A stretch of 64,000 bases of DNA from the NCBI RefSeq assembly GCF_003201605.1, contig NZ_QJJR01000004.1:226203-290202 (forward strand). The letters are read 5' to 3'. Under the pieces are notes generated by a model, which worked only from the letters and a program-made list of their open reading frames with translations, had not been told where the DNA came from and made no database searches. How positions within the stretch are numbered: position 1 is the first letter of the stretch; each line of letters opens with the position of its first letter. Below are positions 1 through 7,683 of the stretch, piece after piece. Source of the DNA: Streptohalobacillus salinus (lineage in GTDB: Bacteria > Bacillota > Bacilli > Bacillales > Amphibacillaceae). Position numbers and translations under genes: made by a program.

Positions 1-149
1 TAAAATTAGGTAAAGATACGATTAAACGTGGCACAAAGGCGAAAGGTATTCGTATTTTAGACGATCCACACAATGGTCATGACATTGACGGGAAAGTTGA
101 TAAATTCGGTAGCATTTATTTAAAGTCTTCCATCGTGAAGAAATTATAA
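1..149 (+). CDS. C-terminal fragment of an unidentified protein
   Basis: An open frame enters from the left edge and stops with TAA at 147-149, giving about 48 residues. The tail is basic and hydrophilic and ends in ...YLKSSIVKKL. A strong terminator follows 8 bp later, so this is the last gene of its transcript. I do not recognise the family from this fragment, and the start lies outside the window. Confidence 0.6.
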   Translation, partial: KLGKDTIKRGTKAKGIRILDDPHNGHDIDGKVDKFGSIYLKSSIVKKL

Positions 150-156
150 GTCATTA

Positions 157-202
157 AAAAACCAGCATGGCTGTTCTTATGAGTCATTCATGCTGGTTTT
201 AT
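157..202 (+). terminator. Rho-independent terminator after the left-edge gene
   Basis: The perfect 11-bp stem AAACCAGCATG (159-169) / CATGCTGGTTT (189-199) is followed by T residues. It closes the transcript of the partial gene at the left edge. Confidence 0.85.
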
Positions 203-224
203 ATGTAGATGAGGGGGTGATCAC

Positions 225-764
225 GTGTCAGCAAAACGTAACGTTGTTCTTTTTATCGCATCCAGTTTGGATGGTTATATTGCTACTGAAGATGAATCGC
301 TCGATTGGCTTGAGCGTGTTGAAGGTGAAGGTGACAATGGTTTTTCCGAGTTTTATGACACGGTCGATACCGTATTGATGGGAAAGAAAACATATGATTG
401 GGTGATGCGCCAAAATTTAGATGAGTTTCCTTACAAGGGGAAAGCGACGTTTGTATTTACCAGGTCTGCGGTTGAAGATGCGGACGATGTCATGTTTGTG
501 AAAGAAAACATGGCATTATTTATGCAACAGCTGAAAAATAAAGAGGGAAAAAACATTTGGCTTGTCGGTGGTGGCGACTTAGTCCAGTCCTTTTTACAAG
601 TGGATCTTATAGATGAGATTATTGTGACTATTGCCCCGACATTATTGGGCAAGGGTATTCCTTTATTTAAAAGGCAAGATGTGGCGGTTAACCTTGAATT
701 AAAAGAGATGAGAAACTTTAATCAGTTTGTGGAATTACATTATGCGGTTAAAATAGATGTGTGA
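225..764 (+). CDS. RibD C-terminal/DHFR-fold family protein (YyaP-like)
   Basis: The 179-residue protein starts at GTG 225 behind GAGGGGG. It has the hallmarks of the RibD_C (dihydrofolate-reductase-like) family: N-terminal strand VVLFIASSLDGYIA, the central VLMGKKTYDWV segment, and the glycine turn NIWLVGGGDLVQSFL that holds the dinucleotide in this fold. The family consists of small NADPH-dependent oxidoreductases related to the reductase half of RibD. Those that stand alone, like B. subtilis YyaP, have no assigned substrate. The gene stands alone between two terminators. It is not the housekeeping DHFR, because no thyA is adjacent and the GGGD motif is of the RibD_C type. Confidence 0.85.
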   Translation: MSAKRNVVLFIASSLDGYIATEDESLDWLERVEGEGDNGFSEFYDTVDTVLMGKKTYDWVMRQNLDEFPYKGKATFVFTRSAVEDADDVMFVKENMALFMQQLKNKEGKNIWLVGGGDLVQSFLQVDLIDEIIVTIAPTLLGKGIPLFKRQDVAVNLELKEMRNFNQFVELHYAVKIDV

Positions 765-776
765 ATAGGAAGACTA

Positions 777-810
777 AAAGCCCAGACCTATTGCTTAAGG
801 CTGGGCTTTT
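777..810 (+). terminator. Rho-independent terminator after the RibD_C gene
   Basis: The stem AAAAGCCCAG (777-786) / CTGGGCTTTT (801-810) carries an additional CCT/AGG pairing inside. It lies 12 bp after the stop codon. Confidence 0.88.
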
Positions 811-944
811 GCTTTGAGGGTGATGATTTAAAGAGGTGTGTGACTAGCCTGTCACTCCAAATGAATAGATCAATCATTCATCGCTCTGGATCGGTCTTGG
901 TAGAATAATCGCTCGTGTCAGAATGTTTCAAAAGTGATTTTGAT

Positions 945-1661
945 TTAGTTGTTATCTAAAGCCTTTATCCCATTGATTTTAAATCGTCCGCTTTCACTTT
1001 TGAATTCAAATTGATATAGCTGATTCTTTGTTGATGAATCTTCTTCAATCTCAATCGAAGCGGTCAGATAGTATAGGTAATACTCACGCTCTATCGTTTG
1101 AATATCTATCTTTTGTAGTTTAGTGTTTGGATAGTTTTCTCTTTGCATCATAGAAAAGGCAGTGTTATTTGTAAAAGTTGTTGTCAACATCTTTTCACGT
1201 TGGTCTTCTGATAATTTATCATCGGATAATTGGTAGTAGGTTTTGATGGCATTGATTCCTGTTTGCTCCAGAGTTTCTGTTGAATAAAAGTAAGGAGCAA
1301 ATAGTTGATAGATGAAAAAGAATATAAGGGCAGTATTGACGAAAGACATGATCAAAAGTCCAAACGGCTTTGATGCTATCACTTTAGTTATTTGGGTAAT
1401 GATGAATAGGATCAGCCCTATTACTGAAATGGTCATGATAATAAAGACAAATGAATTGATATAAAGCGCCTCAATCGGATCATTAAATGATACGTAAACT
1501 AAATATAAAAATATCGATAACAGAATCATAAATAATGCCCGCATGACATTAGTAAACAAACCATCTTTCAAGTCACCTTGCTTCTTTGACATACCTGTTT
1601 CCTGCATTGACCGTTCCTCCTTTCTGATACCTCTTCTTTTATCAGTTTGTTGCTGATTCAT
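945..1661 (-). CDS. Unknown three-helix membrane protein coupled to an MFS gene
   Basis: The 238-residue protein has a basic N-terminal tail (about 1-37), three hydrophobic segments near 40-60, 66-92 and 100-120, and a soluble C-terminal domain of about 115 residues that should be extracytoplasmic if the N-terminus is inside. The ATG overlaps the stop of the upstream MFS gene by four bases (ATGA), so translation is probably coupled and the two products may work together. An internal ATG at residue 19 sits behind GAAAGGAGGAACGGTCA, so the protein may instead begin there. I do not recognise the family. Confidence 0.7.
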   Translation of the reverse strand: MNQQQTDKRRGIRKEERSMQETGMSKKQGDLKDGLFTNVMRALFMILLSIFLYLVYVSFNDPIEALYINSFVFIIMTISVIGLILFIITQITKVIASKPFGLLIMSFVNTALIFFFIYQLFAPYFYSTETLEQTGINAIKTYYQLSDDKLSEDQREKMLTTTFTNNTAFSMMQRENYPNTKLQKIDIQTIEREYYLYYLTASIEIEEDSSTKNQLYQFEFKSESGRFKINGIKALDNN

Positions 1662-2923
1662 GAATCAAAGCTCGTTTTAAACTGCTTGGCATCATCGGTA
1701 TCAAACTGGGTAAAATGTGATTGTGACAACAAATAACCACTTAATAAGATAAAGATAATCGCACTTGTGATAATAATTGACTGAACATCAAAACTTAGAA
1801 GCAATAACCCGCCAATTAAACTCCCAATTGGTGTGGCAACATTATTGACGGTACTTAATGTGGCCATAACTCTACCCATGAGATGTGCAGGTGTCATGAC
1901 TTGAATTAACGACATTTGGATCACATTCATCACCCCAGAACAGGTTCCGAATAAAAGTAAAGATGTCGCGGTCAACCACCAATTAGGAGCTAAGCCAAAT
2001 AACACAAGCGCCAAACCGTTACCGAGCCAGGCAATGGCCACATATAATCCCTTTGCCTTTAGTGCGTTGGAAAGAATCGCTCCGATAAAGAACCCGATGA
2101 AAAAGGCAACATAAAGGCCACTGTAGTATAACGCAGAACCATACTGTTCACCGATCATCGGTAAAATTATAATTAATAGGGCAATAATCGCTCCTGATAT
2201 GATTGTTGATGGGAGGATGATTTTTAAATAACGGCTTTGATTAATGAATGAAAAACCTGCTTTAATCTCTGATAGATATAGACTGAACCGCTCCTTTATC
2301 GATGACTGATGTGTAGAAGATGGGAGATTTTTTTCCTGTTGAAATTGAGCTGTCTTTTTAGTTAATAGTCCAAGAAAACTCACGCCGGCAAGTAAAAATA
2401 AAGCAGCTGACAATAGATAGGCGTTTTGAATACCTAACCATCCAATCAATGCTCCACCAGCTAAGTAGCCGATTAAGTTGATGACTTGATCAGATGAACC
2501 AATCGCCGCATTAGCTGCTTGAAGTTGGTCCGGTTCATGTATTAACAGTGTTAACAACTTATTATTTGCTGGGTAGTACAGTGCGGAAAATAAAGACGCA
2601 ATAAAAACGAGACCGATAATCAGTGCAATAATAAAAAGATCAGTAGAAAAAATTAAGGGAATCGTAAACACAATCACTGCTTGGAATAGTAAAGCGATAC
2701 CAGCGAGTGTTGCGGCCGCATAACGATCAACGACCGGTCCGAAGAAGATACTGCATAAAGCGGCGGAACTAATGGCCGCATAAACAAAGCCGTTCATTGA
2801 AGCGTCCAGTGTGGATGTTTGAATTAACCATAATATTGCAATGGAATAAATGCTGTCACTCAGGTTGGCAAAACTTCTTGAGGCAAAATAAGTCGGGAAA
2901 TACTTAACGCGAAACACGTTCAT
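1658..2923 (-). CDS. MFS transporter, multidrug-efflux type
   Basis: I place the start at ATG 2923 because TTGGAGG lies eight bases upstream. The frame is open 11 codons further, but that start has no ribosome site. The 421-residue product has about twelve hydrophobic helices. The pattern, with FANLSDSIYSIAILWLIQ in helix 1 and VMTPAHLMGRVMATLSTVNN near residue 345, is typical of the MFS-3 group (MefA- and tetracycline-efflux-like proteins), which expels macrolides or unknown drugs by proton antiport. Substrate cannot be read from the sequence. It forms a two-gene unit with the membrane protein downstream. Confidence 0.85.
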   Translation of the reverse strand: MNVFRVKYFPTYFASRSFANLSDSIYSIAILWLIQTSTLDASMNGFVYAAISSAALCSIFFGPVVDRYAAATLAGIALLFQAVIVFTIPLIFSTDLFIIALIIGLVFIASLFSALYYPANNKLLTLLIHEPDQLQAANAAIGSSDQVINLIGYLAGGALIGWLGIQNAYLLSAALFLLAGVSFLGLLTKKTAQFQQEKNLPSSTHQSSIKERFSLYLSEIKAGFSFINQSRYLKIILPSTIISGAIIALLIIILPMIGEQYGSALYYSGLYVAFFIGFFIGAILSNALKAKGLYVAIAWLGNGLALVLFGLAPNWWLTATSLLLFGTCSGVMNVIQMSLIQVMTPAHLMGRVMATLSTVNNVATPIGSLIGGLLLLSFDVQSIIITSAIIFILLSGYLLSQSHFTQFDTDDAKQFKTSFDS

Positions 2924-3283
2924 TGAATCGTCCTCCAAAATAAAATTTAAAAACATGGCTAATCATTCGTTTATAACTTATCAGTCGCAACATCTTTCTC
3001 GCAATAATTAACCGCTTCTTGATTAACGGGGAAATTAAGTGCATTTTCAGTCTAAGCTGAAATTAATTAATAGCTAGGAAGTTTTTCGAACCGATTACTT
3101 CCCTCGTATATTTTTTATCAGACCTCATCATTGATATCAATGATACAAGATAGCCTTTATTTAAAAAGCCGCGATCGAGTGATCATAGATTATCAATCGA
3201 GAATCGGTATAAAGACTTATAAGAATACCAACAATGATCACACTGTTAAAAAGAATAGCGTTGATCTGTATGTAGTAGAAAAC
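2924..3283. other. Gene-poor stretch upstream of the MFS gene
   Basis: No convincing gene lies here. There are small hairpins (TTTCAG/CTGAAA near 3044-3061 and GGAAGT/ACTTCC near 3078-3103) and an 18-bp palindrome listed separately. The plus-strand frame from TTG 3131 has no ribosome site and I do not accept it. Confidence 0.6.
3127..3144. promoter_or_regulatory. Perfect 18-bp palindrome, possible operator
   Basis: ATCATTGATATCAATGAT is a perfect dyad without a spacer, about 200 bp upstream of the MFS start. Nothing around it looks like a terminator, because the stem is AT-rich and no T run follows. It could be a binding site for a dimeric regulator, but none is encoded next to it. Confidence 0.35.
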
Positions 3284-3457
3284 TCAACTGATGGTAGCAA
3301 TAATCTGCATGCGAAGTTGAATGGAGAGAGCTTGCATGATAGAACCGTCATAAGGATCAGTTTTCTTAAAAAAGTCTAATAGAAGTCTCCAAACAATCAA
3401 TAAAATAATTAGTAATACAGCGAGATAAATGTTCACAAGGAGATCCAATTGATACAC
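3284..3457 (-). CDS. Possible 57-residue single-helix membrane peptide
   Basis: The minus-strand frame from GTG 3457 to TGA 3284 encodes 57 residues: a short start, one strongly hydrophobic helix (IYLAVLLIILLIVW, about 9-22), a basic-aromatic border (RLLLDFFKK) and a soluble tail. The composition is far more protein-like than the plus strand of the same region. The ribosome site is weak (AGAAG), and later GTG or TTG starts at 3436 or 3448 are no better. It may be a small membrane protein or the remnant of a larger gene. Confidence 0.3.
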   Translation of the reverse strand: MYQLDLLVNIYLAVLLIILLIVWRLLLDFFKKTDPYDGSIMQALSIQLRMQIIATIS

Positions 3458-3577
3458 ATCGTATTTCTTCTAATTATTTACTTTTACAAGCATCTCTTAC
3501 ACATTTATTGATAAATTGGGGGTTATTGGATTATTACTATCATAGCAAATATCTGATAAAAAATACACGCTATAAGA

Positions 3578-3610
3578 AAAAACCTAACAAAATGTTTATG
3601 TTAGGTCTTT
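3578..3610 (-). terminator. Terminator of the EamA-family gene
   Basis: The perfect 8-bp stem ACCTAACA (3582-3589) / TGTTAGGT (3599-3606) is followed by a T run on the minus strand. It sits 15 bp past the transporter stop codon. Confidence 0.75.
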
Positions 3611-3620
3611 GGTGTCTGAA

Positions 3621-4532
3621 TTATAGGTTGATTAAAATTAAAGCGACGATAGTTAAAGCAATCGCAACTTTATTTTTTCGCTTAATGGTTTCATTGAACA
3701 ACACAAATCCGCCAATGGTAATCAATACGATACTGCCGGCGCTGTAAATTGGAAAGACAACGGATGTTTTTAATGTATCCAAGGCAAGAATTAAAAAGTA
3801 CGATGAGAACAAGTTTGGAATACCAACTAAAAAGCCGGTTATAATGTCACGTTTTCTTAAGTCACCTTGCTTTTTATAAGCATATGTAGTGCTGATGATA
3901 AACGCGATAAAAAATATCGCGAATAGAAAGACATCTTTATAATCATTTAACGCATACTTCTGATAGATCTTATTCGAAAACTCTGCGATGCCGCCAAACA
4001 CAAACAGCAATAGCAACGTTGGCTTTAAATCAAAGCGCTCAAGTGATTCGGGTGATAAGTTGACGATTAGAATAGATATAAGTGCAAGAACAATCCCGAT
4101 CCACTGAATCATTGTCGGTAACTCTTGCCAAATAATAATAGAAAAAATCATCGGAATTAAAATACCTAATTTTGCAATCGTGCCAGATAGACCTACGCCG
4201 TTTTCTCGTACGCTTTTTTGATAATAAAGAAAAGATAAAAAGAAAAACACGCCCGCAACAGATCCAATCATGAGTGCCCAAAGGATGCTTGAAGCTGGTG
4301 ACAACAAAACGTTATCTGAGTTTACAACAGCGCTAAACGCACTGAGGAAATCAACATCAAGTGAAAAATCGTTCAACAAGCCCTTTGTCATCATCATGAC
4401 AATAGTTGTCGTAAAAGCAATGAAATAATTGGCGCTTGTAATAACGTAACGATTTGTCTGCCGTGTCTCTGTGTACTTAAAGATTAGTGCAATCGAGGCA
4501 CTACAAATAATGGCTAGCAATAAATAAAACAT
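3621..4532 (-). CDS. EamA/DMT-superfamily transporter
   Basis: The 303-residue protein is almost entirely hydrophobic, with about ten helices arranged as two five-helix repeats. The SGTIAKLGILIPMIFSIIIWQE segment is typical of the EamA (drug/metabolite transporter) fold. Members export or import amino acids, sugars, cofactors or drugs, and the substrate is not readable here. It starts at ATG 4532 after GGGGAG. It is monocistronic, with a clear terminator behind it. Confidence 0.82.
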   Translation of the reverse strand: MFYLLLAIICSASIALIFKYTETRQTNRYVITSANYFIAFTTTIVMMMTKGLLNDFSLDVDFLSAFSAVVNSDNVLLSPASSILWALMIGSVAGVFFFLSFLYYQKSVRENGVGLSGTIAKLGILIPMIFSIIIWQELPTMIQWIGIVLALISILIVNLSPESLERFDLKPTLLLLFVFGGIAEFSNKIYQKYALNDYKDVFLFAIFFIAFIISTTYAYKKQGDLRKRDIITGFLVGIPNLFSSYFLILALDTLKTSVVFPIYSAGSIVLITIGGFVLFNETIKRKNKVAIALTIVALILINL

Positions 4533-4682
4533 AAAGCTTCTCTACTCCCCTTCTTTTCATTCCTTTATCACTATAGCCTTATTTGCATTTATTATGCAAG
4601 TGTTCGTTTTAAATGGACGACATCCATGACCTTCATTTCTATCTTGTATGATATGTTGCTGCCATTTTTCTACGCGGATAAG

Positions 4683-4973
4683 TTAAAAAAAGGGCGAGAG
4701 AATAAATAGAAAATATATCAGTACGGAAATAATGATATGCGACAATTGTTTCTTTTTGAATGTTCGATATCCATAGAATTTTTTATTCTCGTATAACATG
4801 ATGAAGAAAAGAATGGGAGACAGATAGTATGATGCGAGGACTGGAATTAAAATCATTTCCTGCAGTTGAAAAGTTGGGACTATCGGATAGATCACAAGAC
4901 AAATACCCGCTATATAGATTAGATAAATATGCATGTGATACAAAAAAAGAAATTGGTCATTGTTTTTTACCAA
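4683..4973 (-). CDS. Unknown small membrane protein, TTG start
   Basis: The 96-residue product begins at TTG 4973, nine bases after AAGGAG, which is the reason I accept it over the plus-strand frame on the same DNA. It has three hydrophobic segments (about 9-29, 38-60 and 78-95) joined by a short basic loop (ENKKFYGYRTFKKKQ). The last segment runs to the C-terminus. I recognise no family. It stands alone among other small membrane-protein genes. Confidence 0.6.
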   Translation of the reverse strand: MVKNNDQFLFLYHMHIYLIYIAGICLVIYPIVPTFQLQEMILIPVLASYYLSPILFFIMLYENKKFYGYRTFKKKQLSHIIISVLIYFLFILSPFF

Positions 4974-5202
4974 TTGGAGCCACTCCTTGCGATTTTAGAT
5001 GCGTGCGATTAATATGTTAAGCGGTTAGGTATATAACTTGATAAATAGACGTGTAATGACATATTATTATACATATTTTCTGTAAAACAGTAAAGAAAAT
5101 GTAAGGAACGCCCCTTACATAATTAATAGAGACAATCGCTCAAAGTCATTAAAGAGACAAAGACGTTAATGGCGGTGAATTCAAATCATTACGTATGATA
5201 AA

Positions 5203-5234
5203 AATAAGGATGTTCAGTGTTTTACTGAACATCT
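5203..5234 (-). terminator. Terminator of the anchored-protein gene
   Basis: The perfect 10-bp stem GATGTTCAGT (5209-5218) / ACTGAACATC (5224-5233) is followed by CTTATTTTT on the minus strand, 32 bp past the gene at 5266-5781. Confidence 0.8.
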
Positions 5235-5265
5235 CTAAATTCATTTGCTATGACTTGATTTAAGC

Positions 5266-5781
5266 TCAATTAAAAAACGCCGAAGCTTGGTCTGTTGCTT
5301 CTTTAACAATTGTGTTAAAGGCCTCTGTGGTAAGATTAGGATCCTCTTGGTTATGTTCTTCCGAATACATCGCGCTTTTCACGCCCATTAAGATCTCTTG
5401 TAAATGGACAACATATGCTTCTTTTCCGTAATCATCTACATCAGTGTAAGCAGCTATTACAGCAAAATCACCATTGGGAAAGTTTGTATCATCAACTGCA
5501 ATTTCAGCAAAGTCTAATAATGTCGTCATATTATTCAAGCTAACCTCTAGATTAATAAAGAGTCGGTCCATATACGCATCATCGGCCGTATCGTTTTCTG
5601 ATATGAGTGAAGTGATGTGTAGACTCTTTTCCACTTCCATATAAAAATGATTTAATAGACGTTGATACGCTTGCTCATCTGCTTGTTGTTCTTGATAGAG
5701 TAACATACTTGTCCCAATCAGAAACATAGCCAATACCACAACAACCCAAATGACGCTTTTACTTCTCACCTGTTTTCGCAT
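5266..5781 (-). CDS. Unknown membrane-anchored extracytoplasmic protein
   Basis: The 171-residue protein has a basic N-terminus (MRKQVRSK), one transmembrane helix at about 9-28, and an acidic, mostly helical soluble domain of about 140 residues that should lie outside the membrane. It has no lipobox cysteine. The start at ATG 5781 follows GGGGGG. It lies 58 bp downstream of a 44-codon gene for a ribbon-helix-helix-like protein, and both are on the same strand, so they may share a transcript. I do not recognise the family. Confidence 0.7.
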   Translation of the reverse strand: MRKQVRSKSVIWVVVVLAMFLIGTSMLLYQEQQADEQAYQRLLNHFYMEVEKSLHITSLISENDTADDAYMDRLFINLEVSLNNMTTLLDFAEIAVDDTNFPNGDFAVIAAYTDVDDYGKEAYVVHLQEILMGVKSAMYSEEHNQEDPNLTTEAFNTIVKEATDQASAFFN

Positions 5782-5839
5782 AAGGCCCCCCTTTTTTCAT
5801 CAATACGTAAAGTAACAGCTCAACTTTTCTATCTTCACG

Positions 5840-5974
5840 TTAACATTGCTGTAAAAAAAGTTCAAGGAATGGTCCTAACTTCTTTTCCACTTTATATATA
5901 TGAAGTTCCTCGGCTAATTGCTGTGGAATTCTTATTGCTAAGCTATACCGCGGCTTTGTAACTTGTTTACGCAT
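5840..5974 (-). CDS. 44-residue ribbon-helix-helix-like protein
   Basis: The minus-strand frame from ATG 5974 to TAA 5840 encodes 44 residues: a basic start (MRKQVTKPR), a strand-like stretch YSLAIRIP, then two predicted helices (QQLAEELHIYKVEKK and LGPFLELFLQ). That order, strand-helix-helix with a positively charged arm, is the ribbon-helix-helix repressor layout. AGAGGCG lies about 11 bases before the ATG. Its first five residues match those of the anchored protein just downstream. The family is not certain, because proteins this short give weak evidence. Confidence 0.5.
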   Translation of the reverse strand: MRKQVTKPRYSLAIRIPQQLAEELHIYKVEKKLGPFLELFLQQC

Positions 5975-6325
5975 AATAGGAATCGCCTCTTATGATCATT
6001 ATATAAATATTATAATGCACGGTCTCTACTTTGTTTATACCTTTGTGCTGTGAATATCTTCCCACACGTTTAAGTAAGCATAAATGGTTGTCAGTATGAC
6101 AATTTCATCTATGCTTACGAATCTTATTCGGTAGTTTTATTCACTTTTTATTGTTTCCTAATCTTGCTGTATGTGTTATCTTAAAAGTGAACCGCTTTTT
6201 CCAGAAATAATCCAAATCTCGCATCATTAGAAGGAAGATCTGGCGTGGTGATTACTACATAAGTGTAGGGCAACATAATTTTTATGCAAGATGTTAAGTG
6301 CTGATACCGAAGGAGGTTAGATAAG
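5975..6325. other. Intergenic region with nested inverted repeat
   Basis: This 351-bp stretch separates divergent genes. It contains the inverted repeat listed at 6074-6118 and AT-rich sequence that may hold promoters for both directions. I see no gene of credible size. The minus-strand frame at 6181-6402 lacks a ribosome site and overlaps the real gene at 6326. Confidence 0.5.
6074..6118. repeat. Nested inverted repeat
   Basis: The outer arms GTAAGCATA (6074-6082) and TATGCTTAC (6110-6118) enclose a second dyad, TTGTCA (6088-6093) / TGACAA (6097-6102). The sequence could fold as one interrupted stem. No T run follows on either strand, so it does not look like a simple terminator. Confidence 0.5.
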
Positions 6326-6583
6326 ATGTACTGGAAAATGCGTATGCCACTAATCTTAGCCAGTTTCGGAATAATCGCAGGGCTTTTTGAGCGGTTTTTC
6401 ACTGTTTTTATGATAAATGCTTCGTATTATACGAGAAGTGCTAGTTACCTGATCATTGTTGGGAGCATTATTTTCATTTTAGAAAAAACAGGAATCAACG
6501 AAAAACGTGTGCATGCACTAATCGGCGTGGTCATCATTCTCTTTGCTGTTGTTTTCGAAGGGTTTATGTCAACCGTCGCTTAA
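6326..6583 (+). CDS. Unknown 85-residue membrane protein
   Basis: It starts at ATG 6326 nine bases after a strong AAGGAGG. There are three hydrophobic segments, at about 8-26, 36-52 and 62-80, with a short basic loop (TGINEKRVH) between the second and third. No cysteines or known motifs are visible. It ends 48 bp before a bidirectional terminator shared with the YitT gene. The family is not recognised, but the ribosome site makes it a confident gene. Confidence 0.7.
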   Translation: MYWKMRMPLILASFGIIAGLFERFFTVFMINASYYTRSASYLIIVGSIIFILEKTGINEKRVHALIGVVIILFAVVFEGFMSTVA

Positions 6584-6630
6584 AGATTAACACATAGAAA
6601 AGATTAACCAAGTAGATGGATACAAAACCA

Positions 6631-6670
6631 AAATAAGCCAGGGGCATAAATAATGCCCCTGGCTTATTTT
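6631..6670. terminator. Bidirectional terminator
   Basis: The near-perfect 17-bp stem runs from AAATAAGCCAGGGGCAT (6631-6647) to ATGCCCCTGGCTTATTT (6653-6669). It serves the small membrane-protein gene from the left and the YitT gene from the right. Confidence 0.9.
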
Positions 6671-7478
6671 AGTTTTTCGCAAATTCCCCGTCAATCTCAA
6701 CGGTTTCAAAAATATTAATGAATGCTTTTGGATCATGTTTTCTGACAATATCCTTAATTGTATTTGTTTCGTAGCGAGTGACAACCATCATTAAAAGATC
6801 CTTCTCTTCTAAGGTATAGCCACCTTGTCCTTTAGAGAGCGTGATGCCGCGATAGATGGCTTCCAGTAGTTCTTTGCGGATCGCTTCACCTTCGGTTGTG
6901 ACAATATGCATGGTTAATTTAATATGGTTGGTATGAATCGTATCAATTACTCGTCCAGTGATGTAGATATTTAACATGGTATAGAGGGCAATCGTCCAGT
7001 CAAACACAAGGCCGGAAATCAACACAATCACACCGTTCATCGCAGTTAGGAGTAACCCAATACTCATGTTACTCACACGTGAGACGATCATGGCAATGAT
7101 ATCAAAACCCCCACTTGAACTAGAAAATTTCAAAATCACACCAATGCCAAGACCAGTAATCACACCACCAAAGATGCTGCCAAGCAATAAATCGTTGGCC
7201 AAGTCATAAATTGGGACGATAAATAGAAAAAAGGATAAGGTGATAACTACTAAAAATGTATTAAAGGTCACCTGTTTACCTAAGAAGTAGTAGCCTATTA
7301 TAAAAATCGGAATATTAAAGACAATGTTAAGAAGGCTAGTATCAAATGGAGAAATTAAACTGACTAAAATTGCTAAACCACTAACCCCTGCACTAAGAAC
7401 ACCTGAAGGAATAAGAAACAAATTATATGCGAGGGCAATAATTAACGAGCCAACAATTATGGCTATATATTTTTTCAT
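6669..7478 (-). CDS. YitT family membrane protein (DUF161 + DUF2179)
   Basis: The 269-residue protein starts at ATG 7478 behind AAGGAGG. The open frame reaches 20 codons further but without a ribosome site. Five or six hydrophobic helices fill residues 1-175, including the repeated glycine-serine segment FLIPSGVLSAGVSGLA and the SSSGGFDIIAMIVSR motif typical of YitT proteins. The last 85 residues form the DUF2179 domain (VTTEGEAIRKELLEAIYRGITLSKGQGGYTLEE...). The biochemical role of this widespread Firmicute family is not known. A promoter TTGACC-17-TAAATT lies directly upstream. Confidence 0.9.
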   Translation of the reverse strand: MKKYIAIIVGSLIIALAYNLFLIPSGVLSAGVSGLAILVSLISPFDTSLLNIVFNIPIFIIGYYFLGKQVTFNTFLVVITLSFFLFIVPIYDLANDLLLGSIFGGVITGLGIGVILKFSSSSGGFDIIAMIVSRVSNMSIGLLLTAMNGVIVLISGLVFDWTIALYTMLNIYITGRVIDTIHTNHIKLTMHIVTTEGEAIRKELLEAIYRGITLSKGQGGYTLEEKDLLMMVVTRYETNTIKDIVRKHDPKAFINIFETVEIDGEFAKN

Positions 7479-7509
7479 CAAACACTTCCTCCTTTTCACT
7501 TGCTTTATA

Positions 7510-7538
7510 AATTTAGCAAACGAAAACACGCTGGTCAA
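7510..7538 (-). promoter_or_regulatory. Promoter of the YitT gene
   Basis: TTGACC (7533-7538) and TAAATT (7510-7515) are separated by 17 bp, reading toward the YitT start at 7478. Confidence 0.6.
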
Positions 7539-7585
7539 GACAATTGCCCATTCACGTTATTTTCTAAATATTAACGCTAATTTTT

Positions 7586-7615
7586 AATGAAACATAATAG
7601 ATATTATGTTTCATT
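7586..7615. repeat. 13-bp inverted repeat with 4-bp spacer
   Basis: AATGAAACATAAT (7586-7598) and ATTATGTTTCATT (7603-7615) are exact reverse complements. A third copy of the 11-bp core ATGAAACATAA occurs at 7684-7694. The right arm touches the -35 element of a plus-strand promoter. Confidence 0.75.
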
Positions 7616-7643
7616 GTGAAAAAAGATGAAAACGTGATAGAAT
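7614..7643 (+). promoter_or_regulatory. Candidate promoter toward the recombinase gene
   Basis: TTGTGA (7614-7619), an 18-bp spacer and TAGAAT (7638-7643). It lies between the 11-bp core repeats at 7604-7614 and 7684-7694. Confidence 0.45.
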
Positions 7644-7650
7644 AAGGGTA

Positions 7651-7674
7651 TTACAGTGAATAATCGCACTGTAA
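7651..7674. promoter_or_regulatory. Operator-like inverted repeat
   Basis: TTACAGTG-N8-CACTGTAA is an exact 8-bp dyad about 7 bp after the -10 element at 7638-7643, the place where a repressor would block transcription start. The bound factor is unknown. Confidence 0.5.
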
Positions 7675-7683
7675 AATATTATC

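Noticed and set aside
225..764. Housekeeping dihydrofolate reductase (folA)
   Set aside because: The GGGD glycine turn and overall pattern are of the RibD_C family; no thyA is adjacent.
3131..3379. Plus-strand 82-codon frame
   Set aside because: TTG start within a palindrome, no ribosome site and a low-complexity product; the minus strand at 3284-3457 looks more protein-like.
3508..3747. Plus-strand frame across the end of the EamA gene
   Set aside because: It spans the terminator and the antisense of a real gene and has no ribosome site.
4829..5020. Plus-strand 63-codon frame opposite the small membrane gene
   Set aside because: The minus-strand gene has AAGGAG at proper distance and a typical membrane composition; this one is its shadow.
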